This document shows, piece by piece, positions 17,930 to 30,084 of a stretch of 37,830 bases of DNA. The notes beneath the pieces were generated by a model. The model saw nothing but the letters and a program-made list of their open reading frames with translations, did not search any database and was not told the origin of the DNA. Origin of the DNA: Microbacterium oleivorans NBRC 103075 (GTDB taxonomy: Bacteria; Actinomycetota; Actinomycetes; Actinomycetales; Microbacteriaceae); assembly GCF_001552475.1 (NCBI RefSeq), contig NZ_BCRG01000017.1, positions 1 to 37,830 on the forward strand, read 5' to 3'. The first letter of the stretch is position 1. Each line of letters begins with the position of its first letter. Made by a program: the position numbers and the translations under genes.

Positions 17930-18865
17930 TCAGTCGCGGAACTCCTCGAAGAGCGCCGTCGAGAGGTAGCGCTCACCGAACGAGGGGATGATGACGACGA
18001 TGTTCTTACCTTCGGCCTCGGGGCGCGCAGCGACCTGGAGCGCGGCCCAGATGGCGGCACCCGACGAAATGCCGACGAGGATGCCCTCGGTCGTCGCGAC
18101 CTTCTTCGCGGTCTCGATCGCGTCGTCGAAGGTGACGTCCTGGACCTCGTCGATCACGCCCTGGTCGAGGATCGGGGGGATGAAGTTCGGGCCGATGCCC
18201 TGGATCTTGTGGGGACCGGGCTTGCCCTCGGTCAGCAGCGGCGAGTCCTTGGGCTCGACGGCGACGACCTTCGCGGACGGCACCCGCTCCTTCAGCACCT
18301 GACCGACACCGGTGATCGTGCCGCCCGTGCCGATGCCGGCGACGAAGTAGTCGACGGCGCCGTCGGTGTCGCGGAGGATCTCCTCGGCGGTGGTCTTCCG
18401 GTGGATCTCGACGTTGGCCTGGTTGGCGAACTGCTTGGCGAGGACGGCGCCGGGGGTCTCCGCGGCGATGCGCTCAGCTTCGCCGACCGCACCCTTCATG
18501 CCGAGGGAGGGGTCGGTCAGGACGAGCTCGGCCCCGTAGGCGCGCAGCAGCATCCGACGCTCGACCGACATCGACGAGGGCATCGTCAGGATGACCTTGT
18601 ACCCGCGCGCTGCTCCGACCATCGCGAGGGCGATGCCGGTGTTGCCGCTCGTGCCCTCGACGATCGTGCCGCCGGGCTTCAGCTCACCCGAGGCTTCGGC
18701 GGCGTCGACGATGGCGATGCCGAGGCGGTCCTTCACGGAGGATGCCGGGTTGTAGAACTCGAGCTTCGCCAGGATCGTCCCGGGCAGGCCCTCCGATACG
18801 CGGTTCAGTCGGACCAGGGGAGTGTTGCCGAATGCGCTGGTGATATCGGAGTGGATGCCGGTCAT
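17930..18865 (-). CDS. cysK: cysteine synthase A (O-acetylserine sulfhydrylase)
   Basis: PLP enzyme joining O-acetylserine and sulfide to cysteine, 311 residues. The PLP lysine is K45 in N-P-A-S-S-V-K-D-R. The substrate loop is E-G-T-S-G-N-T-G, and the phosphate loop is [10 protein letters not shown]. The ATG at 18865 begins the family N-terminus ([15 protein letters not shown]) and has a GGAAGG site; the frame continues upstream without similarity. It is transcribed as cysK-cysE, divergent from prmC. A TAGGCT hexamer at 18928-18933 on the minus strand could be its -10. Confidence 0.95.
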   Translation of the reverse strand: MTGIHSDITSAFGNTPLVRLNRVSEGLPGTILAKLEFYNPASSVKDRLGIAIVDAAEASGELKPGGTIVEGTSGNTGIALAMVGAARGYKVILTMPSSMSVERRMLLRAYGAELVLTDPSLGMKGAVGEAERIAAETPGAVLAKQFANQANVEIHRKTTAEEILRDTDGAVDYFVAGIGTGGTITGVGQVLKERVPSAKVVAVEPKDSPLLTEGKPGPHKIQGIGPNFIPPILDQGVIDEVQDVTFDDAIETAKKVATTEGILVGISSGAAIWAALQVAARPEAEGKNIVVIIPSFGERYLSTALFEEFRD

Positions 18866-18927
18866 GGGATGCCTTCCGTGCGAATGGAGAATCGGGTCGC
18901 GGTTCAGGTAGCCGCGATGCGCCCACC

Positions 18928-18933
18928 AGCCTA
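18928..18933 (-). promoter_or_regulatory. candidate -10 element of cysK-cysE
   Basis: TAGGCT on the minus strand in the 131-base divergent gap between cysK and prmC; a leader of about 55 bases would result. No obvious operator dyad is seen around it. Confidence 0.3.
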
Positions 18934-18980
18934 CGGTCCCCGCCATCACCCGTGGCCCCGTGTGACGGCGCACTGCGCGG

Positions 18981-18986
18981 TATCCT
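18981..18986 (+). promoter_or_regulatory. -10 element of prmC (near-leaderless)
   Basis: TATCCT ends ten bases before the prmC ATG at 18997. The leader would be only a few bases long, and no ribosome-binding site is present in it. Confidence 0.45.
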
Positions 18987-18996
18987 GGGGTTTCCC

Positions 18997-19887
18997 ATGT
19001 CGACTTCACGGATCTCCGACGCGCCCGCGGGCAGCGACCTCGCTCCTCTTGTGCGGAGCGCGGCCGAGCGGCTCGCCGCGGCCGGCGTCCCGTCCGCCGA
19101 CGTCGACGCTGAGCTCCTCGCGGCCCACGTCCTCGGCATCGGTCGCGGCGAACTCGCTGCGGCGATGATGCGGGGCGCTCGGATGCCGGAGCCCGAGGCG
19201 ACCCGGTTCGCGCAGTTCATCGAACGGCGCGCCTCCCGTGAACCGCTGCAGCACCTCACGGGCAGGGCGCCGTTTCGCCATCTGGAGCTGCGGGTGGGAC
19301 CCGGCGTGTTCGTCCCTCGTCCCGAAACAGAGATGGTCGCACAGCTCGCCATCGACGCGCTTCACGAAGCTCCGGGGCCGGAGCCGGTCGCCGTCGACCT
19401 CGGCACCGGCAGTGGCGCCCTTGCCCTGTCGCTCGCGACCGAAGTGCCCCACGCGCGGGTGCATGCGGCGGAGAACTCCGTCGACGCGTTCATCTGGGCG
19501 AAGGAGAACTTCGCCGAGCTCGCCCCTCACGCGCGCCTCGCGTTCATCGATCTCGCCGACGCCTTCCCCGATCTCGACGGCACCGTCTCGGTCGTCGTCT
19601 CCAACCCCCCCTACGTGCCTGACGACGCCATCCCGCGTGACCCCGAGGTCCGCTTCTGGGACCCGCCCGCCGCGCTCTACGGCGGAGCCGATGGCCTTGA
19701 TGTCGTCCGGATCCTCTCCGGTGTCGCCCTCCGCCTCCTCCACCCGGGCGGCACGCTCGTCATCGAGCACGGCGAGTGGCAGGGCGCCGGCATCCGCGAC
19801 CTGCTGACGGCCGACGGGTGGCGCGGAGCGGCGACCCATCCCGACCTCACTCTGCGCGACCGCGCCACGACTGCCCTCCGTCCCTGA
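18997..19887 (+). CDS. prmC: release factor glutamine N5-methyltransferase
   Basis: Methylates the Gln of the GGQ motif in release factors, including the PrfA encoded 2.9 kb upstream. It has 296 residues. An N-terminal helical substrate domain ends in P-R-P-E-T-E (108-113). The SAM site is V-D-L-G-T-G-S-G140, and the catalytic N203-P-P-Y206 lies in [12 protein letters not shown] 18997 gives the normal N-terminus. In most actinobacteria it directly follows prfA; here three sulfur-metabolism genes separate the two. Confidence 0.94.
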   Translation: MSTSRISDAPAGSDLAPLVRSAAERLAAAGVPSADVDAELLAAHVLGIGRGELAAAMMRGARMPEPEATRFAQFIERRASREPLQHLTGRAPFRHLELRVGPGVFVPRPETEMVAQLAIDALHEAPGPEPVAVDLGTGSGALALSLATEVPHARVHAAENSVDAFIWAKENFAELAPHARLAFIDLADAFPDLDGTVSVVVSNPPYVPDDAIPRDPEVRFWDPPAALYGGADGLDVVRILSGVALRLLHPGGTLVIEHGEWQGAGIRDLLTADGWRGAATHPDLTLRDRATTALRP

Positions 19888-19940
19888 CCGACCGCTGATC
19901 GCGCTCCGCCGTTTCGCAGGCGGGCCAGGTCACCTCCTCG

Positions 19941-19946
19941 TAGAAT
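19941..19946 (+). promoter_or_regulatory. -10 element of tsaC (near-leaderless)
   Basis: TAGAAT ends nine bases before the ATG at 19956. Transcription would start about two bases before the start codon, so tsaC probably has its own leaderless promoter although it follows prmC closely. Confidence 0.5.
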
Positions 19947-19955
19947 GCTCCGGAT

Positions 19956-20651
19956 ATGTCTCCCGTCCTCGACTGCCGTGACGCCGATCAGTTGCTGCCC
20001 GCTCTCCGCCAGGCGCGCCAAGCGATCGGCCGCGGCGAACTCATCGTGATGCCGACCGACACCGTCTATGGCGTCGCGGCCGACGCGTTCAACGCGTCCG
20101 CCGTGGCGCGTCTGCTCGCCGCCAAGGGCCGCGGGCGGCAGTCCCCGCCGCCGGTACTGGTTTCGGGAGCGGACACGATGCGCGCGCTCGTCGCAGAGGT
20201 GCCCGGGGCGGTCGACCGCCTCGTCGAGCGTTTCTGGCCCGGGGGACTGACGATCGTGCTTCCTGCCCAGCCGTCCCTCCGGTGGGATCTCGGCGAGACC
20301 CGCGGCACCGTCGCGGTCCGCATGCCGAACGACAAGTTCGCGCTCGAACTGCTCGAGGACACCGGCCCGCTTGCCGTGTCGAGCGCGAATCTCACGGGCA
20401 AGCCCGCCGCCCTCGAGATCGAAGCGGCGATCCAGATGCTCCGCGACAGCGTCTCCGTCTACCTCGACGGCGGCCTCGTCGACACCGGCGTCGCCTCGAC
20501 GATCATCGATGCGACCGGTCTCGTCGGTCGCGACAGCCGTCCCGTGACCGTGCTCCGCGAGGGCGCCGTCTCGCGCAGCGACCTCCGCGAGGTGCTCGGC
20601 GACCTCCTCGAGCCCGACCCGGTCGACCCCGACGAATCCGACGCCGCGTGA
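19956..20651 (+). CDS. tsaC: L-threonylcarbamoyladenylate synthase (Sua5/YciO/YrdC)
   Basis: Makes threonylcarbamoyl-AMP from threonine, bicarbonate and ATP for the universal t6A modification of ANN-decoding tRNAs. The 231-residue protein covers the YrdC domain: M33-P-T-D-T-V-Y-G39, K-G-R-G-R, F-W-P-G-G-L-T-I-V, V-A-V-R-M-P and S-S-A-N-L-T-G-K-P. It lacks the C-terminal Sua5 domain, so it is the short TsaC type plus a modest acidic tail. The next gene's GTG overlaps its stop by four bases (GTGA). Confidence 0.93.
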   Translation: MSPVLDCRDADQLLPALRQARQAIGRGELIVMPTDTVYGVAADAFNASAVARLLAAKGRGRQSPPPVLVSGADTMRALVAEVPGAVDRLVERFWPGGLTIVLPAQPSLRWDLGETRGTVAVRMPNDKFALELLEDTGPLAVSSANLTGKPAALEIEAAIQMLRDSVSVYLDGGLVDTGVASTIIDATGLVGRDSRPVTVLREGAVSRSDLREVLGDLLEPDPVDPDESDAA

Positions 20652-21808
20652 GGGACTACCTGTTCGCGTTCGTCATCACCGGCGGACTCACCTTCGTCTT
20701 CTCGTGGGTCGTCTGGCGCGTGGCGATGAAGTTCGGGCTCCACCCGGCCATCCGCGAGCGGGACGTCCACAAGAACCCCACCCCGCGCCTCGGTGGTGTG
20801 GCGATGTTCATCGGGATGCTGGGCTTCTTCGTCCTGTCGTCCCAGCTGCCGGCTTTCGCGATCGTGTGGCAGGAACCCTCGATGGTGTGGTCGCTGCTCG
20901 GTGCCGCCGCTCTCATGGTGGTGGTGGGCGTCGCCGACGACCTGTGGGACCTCGACTGGATGATCAAACTCGGCGCGCAGTTCGTCGCCGCATGGATCGT
21001 CGTGTTCCTCGGCGGCATCCAGATCTTCTATCTGCCCTTCGGGCAGCAGGTCGTCGTCTCGAGCTGGGTGAGCATCAGCCTGTCGATCCTGCTCATCGTC
21101 ATCGTCATGAACGCCGTCAACTTCATCGACGGACTCGACGGTCTCGTGGCGGGCGTCTGCCTTATCGCGAACGCCGTCTTCTTCGCCTACTCGGCGATGC
21201 TCGTGCGCGACTTCGACAACAGTGAGCAGAGCAACACCGGCGTCTTCATCGCCATCGTGCTGCTCGGGATGTGCGCCGGCTTCCTGCCCTTCAACTGGAA
21301 TCCGGCCCGCATGTTCATGGGGGATGCCGGTGCGCTGCTGCTCGGACTGATGATGGCGTCGTCCGCGATCGTCGTCACCGGAAACCTGCCGCCGAACCTG
21401 CTGAGCGACAATGACCTCTTCGGCCGCTCCCAGCTGCTCGGTGCCTTCATCCCGGTGATCCTCCCGGTCGTGATCGTCCTCCTCCCACTCGTGGACTTCG
21501 GACTCGCCGTCGTCCGGCGGATGGGGCAGGGCAAGTCGCCGTTCTCTCCCGACCGCAAACACCTCCACCACCGGATGCTCGACATGGGGCACACCGACCG
21601 CAACGCCGTCTTCGTCTTCTACGCGTGGACTGCGGTCGTGTCCCTCTCCGTCCTCCTCATGTACATCGGGACGACGAAGGGCTGGCCGGGGCGTTATTGG
21701 CCCGGCGTCGTCTTCCTCGTCGTCGGGTGCATCGCCTGCGTCATCGTCACCCTTCCCCCTGCGCGCCGCACCCGGCGGGTCGTGCCCCAACGGAAAGTCC
21801 TCTCATGA
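20648..21808 (+). CDS. wecA: WecA-type undecaprenyl-phosphate GlcNAc-1-phosphate transferase
   Basis: Polytopic membrane enzyme of the MraY/WecA family, 386 residues with about ten or eleven hydrophobic helices. It transfers GlcNAc-1-P (or a related sugar phosphate) to decaprenyl/undecaprenyl phosphate. Motifs: D-D-L-W-D-L-D, the Mg-binding N-F-I-D-G-L-D-G-L, F-M-G-D-A-G-A-L-L-L-G, and the cytoplasmic loop D-R-K-H-L-H-H-R. These fit WecA/TagO rather than MraY. It corresponds to rfe at the same place in mycobacteria, where it starts the arabinogalactan linker; the end product here is unknown. GTG overlapping tsaC by four bases; the following gene overlaps by ATGA. Confidence 0.92.
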   Translation: MRDYLFAFVITGGLTFVFSWVVWRVAMKFGLHPAIRERDVHKNPTPRLGGVAMFIGMLGFFVLSSQLPAFAIVWQEPSMVWSLLGAAALMVVVGVADDLWDLDWMIKLGAQFVAAWIVVFLGGIQIFYLPFGQQVVVSSWVSISLSILLIVIVMNAVNFIDGLDGLVAGVCLIANAVFFAYSAMLVRDFDNSEQSNTGVFIAIVLLGMCAGFLPFNWNPARMFMGDAGALLLGLMMASSAIVVTGNLPPNLLSDNDLFGRSQLLGAFIPVILPVVIVLLPLVDFGLAVVRRMGQGKSPFSPDRKHLHHRMLDMGHTDRNAVFVFYAWTAVVSLSVLLMYIGTTKGWPGRYWPGVVFLVVGCIACVIVTLPPARRTRRVVPQRKVLS

Positions 21809-22299
21809 GCACCCCGACCTCCACTCCGCTGCTCCGGACCACGCTCGTCTGGTCCGCGATCGTCACCGCTGTCCTGGTCGTCCTGGGCGGGGTGATCGGA
21901 TTCCTGACCGCGGGTGTCTCGGGCATGTCGAGCGCCCTCGTCGCCGTCCTGTTGGCGGCGGTGTTCCTGGGATTGACCATCGTGTCGATCCTCGTCGCCA
22001 ACCGTTTCTACGGTGACCCGCTCTTCGTCCCGATCTTCTTCGGCGCGGTCATGGGTGGCTGGATCCTGAAGTTCGTCGTCTTCTTGATCGTGCTCTTCGT
22101 CCTCCGCGATCAGCCGTGGCTGACGCCGATGGTGTTCTTCGTCGCCCTCGTGGTCAGCATCGTGGCGTCCCTCGTCGTCGACGTCGTCGTCATGATCCGC
22201 ATGCGCATCCCGGCCGTCAGCGACGCCAGCCTGCCCACCGCCGCGCAGGTCGACGAGGGCGAACGGCGCCCGGGGGACACCAGCACGCCGCGGGACTGA
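21805..22299 (+). CDS. small membrane protein, ATP synthase protein I-like
   Basis: A 164-residue protein with four hydrophobic helices (about 15-35, 40-63, 75-100, 108-130) and a short charged C-terminal tail. Its position directly before atpB and its topology match the poorly conserved AtpI-type assembly helper, thought to aid c-ring assembly. Sequence similarity is weak, so the assignment rests mainly on synteny (Rv1303-like). Its ATG overlaps the wecA stop (ATGA). The 108 bases to atpB contain a probable promoter for the atp operon. Confidence 0.75.
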   Translation: MSTPTSTPLLRTTLVWSAIVTAVLVVLGGVIGFLTAGVSGMSSALVAVLLAAVFLGLTIVSILVANRFYGDPLFVPIFFGAVMGGWILKFVVFLIVLFVLRDQPWLTPMVFFVALVVSIVASLVVDVVVMIRMRIPAVSDASLPTAAQVDEGERRPGDTSTPRD

Positions 22300-22376
22300 T
22301 ACGCTGTTCTCGAGCCCGCCTGAACCCCGACGGGAACGTCTGCGGAGTCAGCTCACCGACCATCGTCGCCCGATCG

Positions 22377-22382
22377 TAAGAT
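22377..22382 (+). promoter_or_regulatory. candidate -10 element of the atp operon
   Basis: TAAGAT matches TAnnnT. A transcript would start near 22389, leaving a leader of about 19 bases that holds a GGAG site (22398-22401) six bases before the proposed CTG start of atpB. There is no strong -35. Confidence 0.4.
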
Positions 22383-22407
22383 CGACGCCCCGAAGCTGGA
22401 GCCAGCG

Positions 22408-23512
<1,105 letters not shown>

Positions 23513-23543
23513 TCTCGCTTCGATCGCACTGTAAGGAGACAGG

Positions 23544-24095
23544 ATGCTGAACGCTCTTGTCATTGCTGCCGAAGAAGGCGAGTCGTACAACCCGCTGATC
23601 CCGGCGATCTACGACATCGTCTGGTCTGCGGTCTGTTTCGTCGTGATCCTCTTCGTCTTCTGGCGGGTCGCCCTGCCCAAGATGCAGGTTTTGCTCGACC
23701 AGCGCGCTGCTGCCATTGAAGGCAACATCGCGAAGGCCGACGAGGCCCAGCGCAAGGCCGAGGCTGCCCTCGAGGCGTACACGGCTCAGCTGGCCGAGGC
23801 TCGCAAGGAAGCCGGCGAGATCCGTGAGACGGCCCGCGAGGACGGCAAGAAGATCGTCGCTGAGGCGAAGGACAACGCGTCGGCCGAGGCCGCGCGTCTG
23901 ACCTCCGCCGCGCACAGCCAGATCGAGGCCGAGCGTCAGACCGCTCTGGTGTCGCTGCGGAGCGAAGTGGGCACGCTTGCCCTCGACCTCGCCGGCGGCG
24001 TCATCGGCGAGACGCTCTCGGACGACGCCAAGGCCAAGTCCGTGGTCGACCGTTTCCTGGCTGACCTCGAGTCTTCTGAGAAGGCGGCGAAGTAA
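23544..24095 (+). CDS. atpF: F1Fo ATP synthase subunit b
   Basis: Peripheral stalk subunit, 183 residues: one N-terminal membrane helix (about 24-45) followed by a long charged coiled coil (A-K-A-D-E-A-Q-R-K-A-E-A-type heptads). It is a separate b subunit, not the b-delta fusion known in mycobacteria. Strong AAGGAGA site before the ATG. The stop TAA overlaps the atpH ATG by one base. Confidence 0.96.
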   Translation: MLNALVIAAEEGESYNPLIPAIYDIVWSAVCFVVILFVFWRVALPKMQVLLDQRAAAIEGNIAKADEAQRKAEAALEAYTAQLAEARKEAGEIRETAREDGKKIVAEAKDNASAEAARLTSAAHSQIEAERQTALVSLRSEVGTLALDLAGGVIGETLSDDAKAKSVVDRFLADLESSEKAAK

Positions 24096-24883
24096 TGGGT
24101 AGCGCGACCACTCAGGCTCTCGCGGCGACGACGTCGGCCCTCACGGCCGCGCCGAGCGTCGACCTCGATGTCGCCCGCGAGCTTTTCGCCGCGGTCCGCG
24201 TCCTGGCCGGCTCGTCGCAGCTGAGCGGCGCGCTCTCCGACGCGTCGGTGCCCGCCGAACCTCGACGGAACGTCGTGTCGAGCGTCTTCGGCGGGTACTC
24301 GGCAGCGACCGTGTCGGTTCTCGACGCGGCCGTCGCAGAGCGTTGGTCCTCCGCGGCCGACCTGATCTCCGGGATCGAGGAGGCCGGTGTCCGTGCCGCC
24401 GCGATCGCCGCGCCCCAGGTCGACCTCGAGGCGGAGCTCTTCTCCGTCGCGCGGACCATCGCCGCCAACCCTGAGCTGGAACTCGCCCTGGGCAGCCGCC
24501 TGGGCGACTCCACCGCGAAGGGTGCGCTCATCGAGAAGCTGCTGGGCGGACGGGCCTCCGAGCCGACGGTGATCATCGTCTCCTCGCTCGTTCAGGTTCC
24601 CCGTGAGCGGCGCGTCCGCTCGATGCTCAGCCGTGCGCTGCGCGTGGTCGCAGATCAGCGCGGACGCGCGGCGGCAACGGTGTTCGCTGCGTCCACGCTG
24701 ACCGCCGACCAGACCTCGCGTCTGCAGAGCACCCTCGCGGCGCGCTACGGCACCGAAATCTCGCTGAACGTCGTCATCGACCCGTCGGTCGTCGGCGGTG
24801 TCCGCGTCGAGATCGGCGACGACGTGATCGACGCCACTGTCTCGTCGCGACTGAGCGATCTCCGCCACCGCCTGGCGGGCTGA
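24095..24883 (+). CDS. atpH: F1Fo ATP synthase subunit delta
   Basis: Connects the b stalk to the top of the alpha-beta hexamer. At 262 residues it is longer than the about 180-residue E. coli protein and matches the extended actinobacterial form. The conserved C-terminal motif of the family is visible as [22 protein letters not shown] overlaps the atpF stop. The 73-base gap to atpA holds a perfect hairpin (24889-24907). Confidence 0.95.
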   Translation: MGSATTQALAATTSALTAAPSVDLDVARELFAAVRVLAGSSQLSGALSDASVPAEPRRNVVSSVFGGYSAATVSVLDAAVAERWSSAADLISGIEEAGVRAAAIAAPQVDLEAELFSVARTIAANPELELALGSRLGDSTAKGALIEKLLGGRASEPTVIIVSSLVQVPRERRVRSMLSRALRVVADQRGRAAATVFAASTLTADQTSRLQSTLAARYGTEISLNVVIDPSVVGGVRVEIGDDVIDATVSSRLSDLRHRLAG

Positions 24884-24888
24884 CTTTC

Positions 24889-24907
24889 CCGCTCCACCGA
24901 GGAGCGG
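24889..24907 (+). other. 7-bp hairpin between atpH and atpA
   Basis: CCGCTCC – ACCGA – GGAGCGG, a perfect seven-pair stem with a five-base loop, starts five bases after the atpH stop. There is no U-tract, so it is unlikely to end transcription. It could be an mRNA-processing or stability element that helps set the higher dose of alpha and beta subunits. Confidence 0.5.
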
Positions 24908-24956
24908 ACCCGGCGGGCCAGGTGCTCGCCACAAGACCTCACTAAGAAGGAAGACC

Positions 24957-26597
24957 ATGGCAGAACTGTCCATCAGCCCCGACGTCATCCGTGACGCGCT
25001 GAAAGACTTCGTCGCCGCCTACGAGCCCACCGGGGCCGCGGCGACCGAGGTCGGCACCGTCGTCGACGCCGCGGACGGCATCGCCCACGTCGAGGGTCTG
25101 CCCGGCGTCATGGCGAACGAGCTCGTGCGTTTCGCGAACGGTGTCGAGGGTCTCGCACAGAACCTCGACGAGCACGAGATCGGTGTCGTCGTCCTCGGCG
25201 ACTTCTCCGGCGTCGAAGCCGGTCAGAAGGTCACCCGCACCGGTGAGGTCCTCTCGGTCGGTGTCGGCGAGGGCTACCTCGGCCGCGTCGTCGACCCGCT
25301 CGGCAACCCCATCGACGGTCTCGGCGAGATCGCCACGACCGGCCGTCGCGCCCTCGAGCTCCAGGCGCCCGGCGTCATGCAGCGCAAGTCCGTCCACGAG
25401 CCGATGCAGACCGGAATCAAGGCAATCGACGCCATGATCCCGGTCGGCCGCGGCCAGCGCCAGCTCATCATCGGTGACCGCCAGACGGGCAAGACGGCGA
25501 TCGCGATCGACACGATCATCAACCAGAAGGCCAACTGGGAGTCCGGCGACGTCACGAAGCAGGTTCGATGCATCTACGTCGCTATCGGCCAGAAGGGCTC
25601 GACCATCGCTTCGGTGAAGGGCGCGCTCGAGGACGCCGGTGCCATGGAGTACACGACGATCGTCGCTGCCCCGGCATCCGACCCCGCCGGCTTCAAGTAC
25701 CTCGCCCCTTACACCGGCTCCGCCATCGGCCAGCACTGGATGTACGAGGGCAAGCACGTCCTGATCATCTTCGATGACCTGTCGAAGCAGGCCGAGGCCT
25801 ACCGTGCCGTGTCCCTGCTCCTGCGCCGCCCGCCGGGCCGCGAGGCGTACCCCGGCGATGTCTTCTACCTGCACTCGCGTCTGCTGGAGCGTTGCGCCAA
25901 GCTCTCCGACGAGCTCGGTGCCGGATCGATGACGGGTCTTCCGATCATCGAGACGAAGGCCAATGACGTTTCGGCCTACATCCCGACCAACGTGATCTCG
26001 ATCACCGACGGCCAGATCTTCCTCCAGTCCGACCTCTTCAACGCCAACCAGCGTCCTGCGGTCGACGTGGGTATCTCGGTCTCGCGTGTCGGCGGTGACG
26101 CACAGGTGAAGTCGATCAAGAAGGTCTCGGGAACGCTCAAGCTCGAGCTCGCCCAGTACCGCTCCCTCGAGGCGTTCGCCATGTTCGCGTCGGATCTCGA
26201 CGCTGCGTCGCGTCGTCAACTCGCCCGTGGTGCGCGTCTGACCGAGCTGCTCAAGCAGCCGCAGTACTCGCCGTACCCCGTCGAGGAGCAGGTCGTCTCG
26301 ATCTGGGCCGGAACGAACGGCAAGCTCGACACGATCGAGGTGGAGGATGTCCTCCGCTTCGAGCGCGAGCTGCTCGACCACCTCAAGCGGAATACGTCGA
26401 TCCTCGACACCCTGCGCGACTCCAACGTCCTCGACGACACCACCGCCGGAGAGCTCGAGAAGGCCGTCGATGCCTTCGTCCTCGAGTTCCAGGGCGGCAA
26501 GGGTCACGCGCTCGGCGCACCCGGCAACGAGTCGGTCGCTGCGGCGGAGGTCGATGACGTGAACCAGGAGAAGATCGTCAAGGGCCGCCGCGGCTGA
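24957..26597 (+). CDS. atpA: F1Fo ATP synthase subunit alpha
   Basis: Non-catalytic nucleotide-binding subunit of F1, 546 residues. Walker A is G173-D-R-Q-T-G-K-T180, and the alpha-specific Q in G-D-R-Q-T-G-K-T distinguishes it from beta. The family signature near [13 protein letters not shown] is intact. The C-terminal extension of about 35 residues is charged and typical of actinobacteria. AAGAAGGAAG site before the ATG. Confidence 0.97.
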   Translation: MAELSISPDVIRDALKDFVAAYEPTGAAATEVGTVVDAADGIAHVEGLPGVMANELVRFANGVEGLAQNLDEHEIGVVVLGDFSGVEAGQKVTRTGEVLSVGVGEGYLGRVVDPLGNPIDGLGEIATTGRRALELQAPGVMQRKSVHEPMQTGIKAIDAMIPVGRGQRQLIIGDRQTGKTAIAIDTIINQKANWESGDVTKQVRCIYVAIGQKGSTIASVKGALEDAGAMEYTTIVAAPASDPAGFKYLAPYTGSAIGQHWMYEGKHVLIIFDDLSKQAEAYRAVSLLLRRPPGREAYPGDVFYLHSRLLERCAKLSDELGAGSMTGLPIIETKANDVSAYIPTNVISITDGQIFLQSDLFNANQRPAVDVGISVSRVGGDAQVKSIKKVSGTLKLELAQYRSLEAFAMFASDLDAASRRQLARGARLTELLKQPQYSPYPVEEQVVSIWAGTNGKLDTIEVEDVLRFERELLDHLKRNTSILDTLRDSNVLDDTTAGELEKAVDAFVLEFQGGKGHALGAPGNESVAAAEVDDVNQEKIVKGRRG

Positions 26598-26620
26598 CGC
26601 CGACGGGAGATTCATAACCC

Positions 26621-28988
<2,368 letters not shown>

Positions 28989-28989
28989 C

Positions 28990-29250
28990 ATGGCGCTGAC
29001 CGTCACCCTCGTCTCCGCTGAGGCAGAGGTCTGGCACGGCGAGGCGAGCCTCGTCGTCGCCAAGACGGTCGAGGGCGAGATCGGCTTCATGGCCGGTCAC
29101 GAGCCCGTCCTCGCCATCCTCGCGGAGGGCCAGGTCCGGATCACGCAGTCGAATGGCGAGAAGATCGTCGCGACGGCCGAAGACGGATTCCTCTCGATGG
29201 AGAACGACGAACTCACCATCGTCGCGGGAAACGCAGCCCTGCAGTCCTGA
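28990..29250 (+). CDS. atpC: F1Fo ATP synthase subunit epsilon, short form
   Basis: Only 86 residues: the N-terminal beta-sandwich (L-T-V-T-L-V-S-A-E ... G-E-I-G-F-M-A-G-H-E-P) is complete, but the C-terminal helical hairpin found in the usual 120-140-residue protein is missing. The stop is followed at once by the operon terminator, so this is not a frameshift remnant with a downstream continuation. The hairpin is the part that inhibits ATP hydrolysis in other bacteria, so inhibition must work differently here, if at all. Short epsilon forms occur in several Micrococcales. Confidence 0.94.
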   Translation: MALTVTLVSAEAEVWHGEASLVVAKTVEGEIGFMAGHEPVLAILAEGQVRITQSNGEKIVATAEDGFLSMENDELTIVAGNAALQS

Positions 29251-29261
29251 CACCTGTTCCA

Positions 29262-29295
29262 CACAGCGCCGTCCGGTTCGCCGGGCGGCGCTGTG
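29262..29295 (+). terminator. terminator of the atp operon
   Basis: A 15-pair stem (CACAGCGCCGTCCGG with CCGGGCGGCGCTGTG, one G·U pair) closed by a TTCG tetraloop starts 12 bases after the atpC stop. No long U-tract follows, which is common for actinobacterial terminators. It also separates atpC from yaaA. Confidence 0.85.
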
Positions 29296-29313
29296 CAGTT
29301 TCCGGAGGTCCTC

Positions 29314-30084
29314 GTGCTCATCCTGTTGCCCCCATCCGAGACCAAGCGGCCCGGCGGGGACGGGTCACCGTTTCGGGCGGACGCCTTTGCCTTCCCGGGA
29401 CTGATCCCGCAGCGTGAGAGCGTCGTCGATGCTCTCGTCGCGCTGAGCGCAGACGAGGAAGCGGCGGCTCGGGTGCTCAAGCTCTCAGCCCGCCAGCGCG
29501 GCGAGGTGGCCGTCAACGCCGCGCTTCGGACGTCGCCGACGCTCCCCGCTGTCGACCGCTACACGGGTGTCCTGTTCGACGCCCTGGATGCCGCCACACT
29601 CGGCGAGTCGGCTCGCGGGTGGCTCGCGCGCCATGTCGCCATTCATTCGGCACCGTTCGGCGTCGTCGCCGCCCTGGACCCGCTCCCCGCCTATCGCTTG
29701 GGAGCCGGCATCCGTATTCCGGGCTTGCCGTCGATGCGTACGGTGTGGGCGGATGCCGTCGGTGCCGCGATCGCGGCCGCGGGTCCCTCTTTCGTGCTCG
29801 ACATGCGGTCGGAGGCCTACGTCGCGCTGGGCCCGGTCCCTGCGGATATGCCTCAGGCGTACGTCCGTGTCGTGTCGGAGGGGCCGGATGGTGCGGTGCG
29901 TGCCCTCAACCACTTCAACAAGCATGCGAAGGGGGACTTCGTGCGCCACCTTGCGCAGGCTCATCCCCGGATTTCAGGAGCCGCGCAACTCATGCGATGG
30001 GCGCAGGACGAGGGGATCGTCCTGCGCCCATCGGCGGCCGGCGAGCTCGAACTCGAACTCGTCGTACCGTCGGTTACGAGATGA
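29314..30084 (+). CDS. yaaA: YaaA (DUF328) peroxide-stress family protein
   Basis: A 256-residue member of the YaaA/DUF328 family; in E. coli YaaA lowers free iron and DNA damage during peroxide stress, and it binds DNA in vitro. Family marks are L-I-L-L-P-P-S-E-T-K at the start, Y-T-G-V-L-F-D-A-L, and F-N-K-H-A-K-G-D-F-V-R at the C-terminus (the K-x-x-x-G segment). I chose the GTG at 29314 because GGAGG lies six bases before it and the family N-terminus begins there. A GTG at 29293 lies inside the terminator stem. The last 11 bases overlap the convergent DUF4870 gene. Confidence 0.88.
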   Translation: MLILLPPSETKRPGGDGSPFRADAFAFPGLIPQRESVVDALVALSADEEAAARVLKLSARQRGEVAVNAALRTSPTLPAVDRYTGVLFDALDAATLGESARGWLARHVAIHSAPFGVVAALDPLPAYRLGAGIRIPGLPSMRTVWADAVGAAIAAAGPSFVLDMRSEAYVALGPVPADMPQAYVRVVSEGPDGAVRALNHFNKHAKGDFVRHLAQAHPRISGAAQLMRWAQDEGIVLRPSAAGELELELVVPSVTR

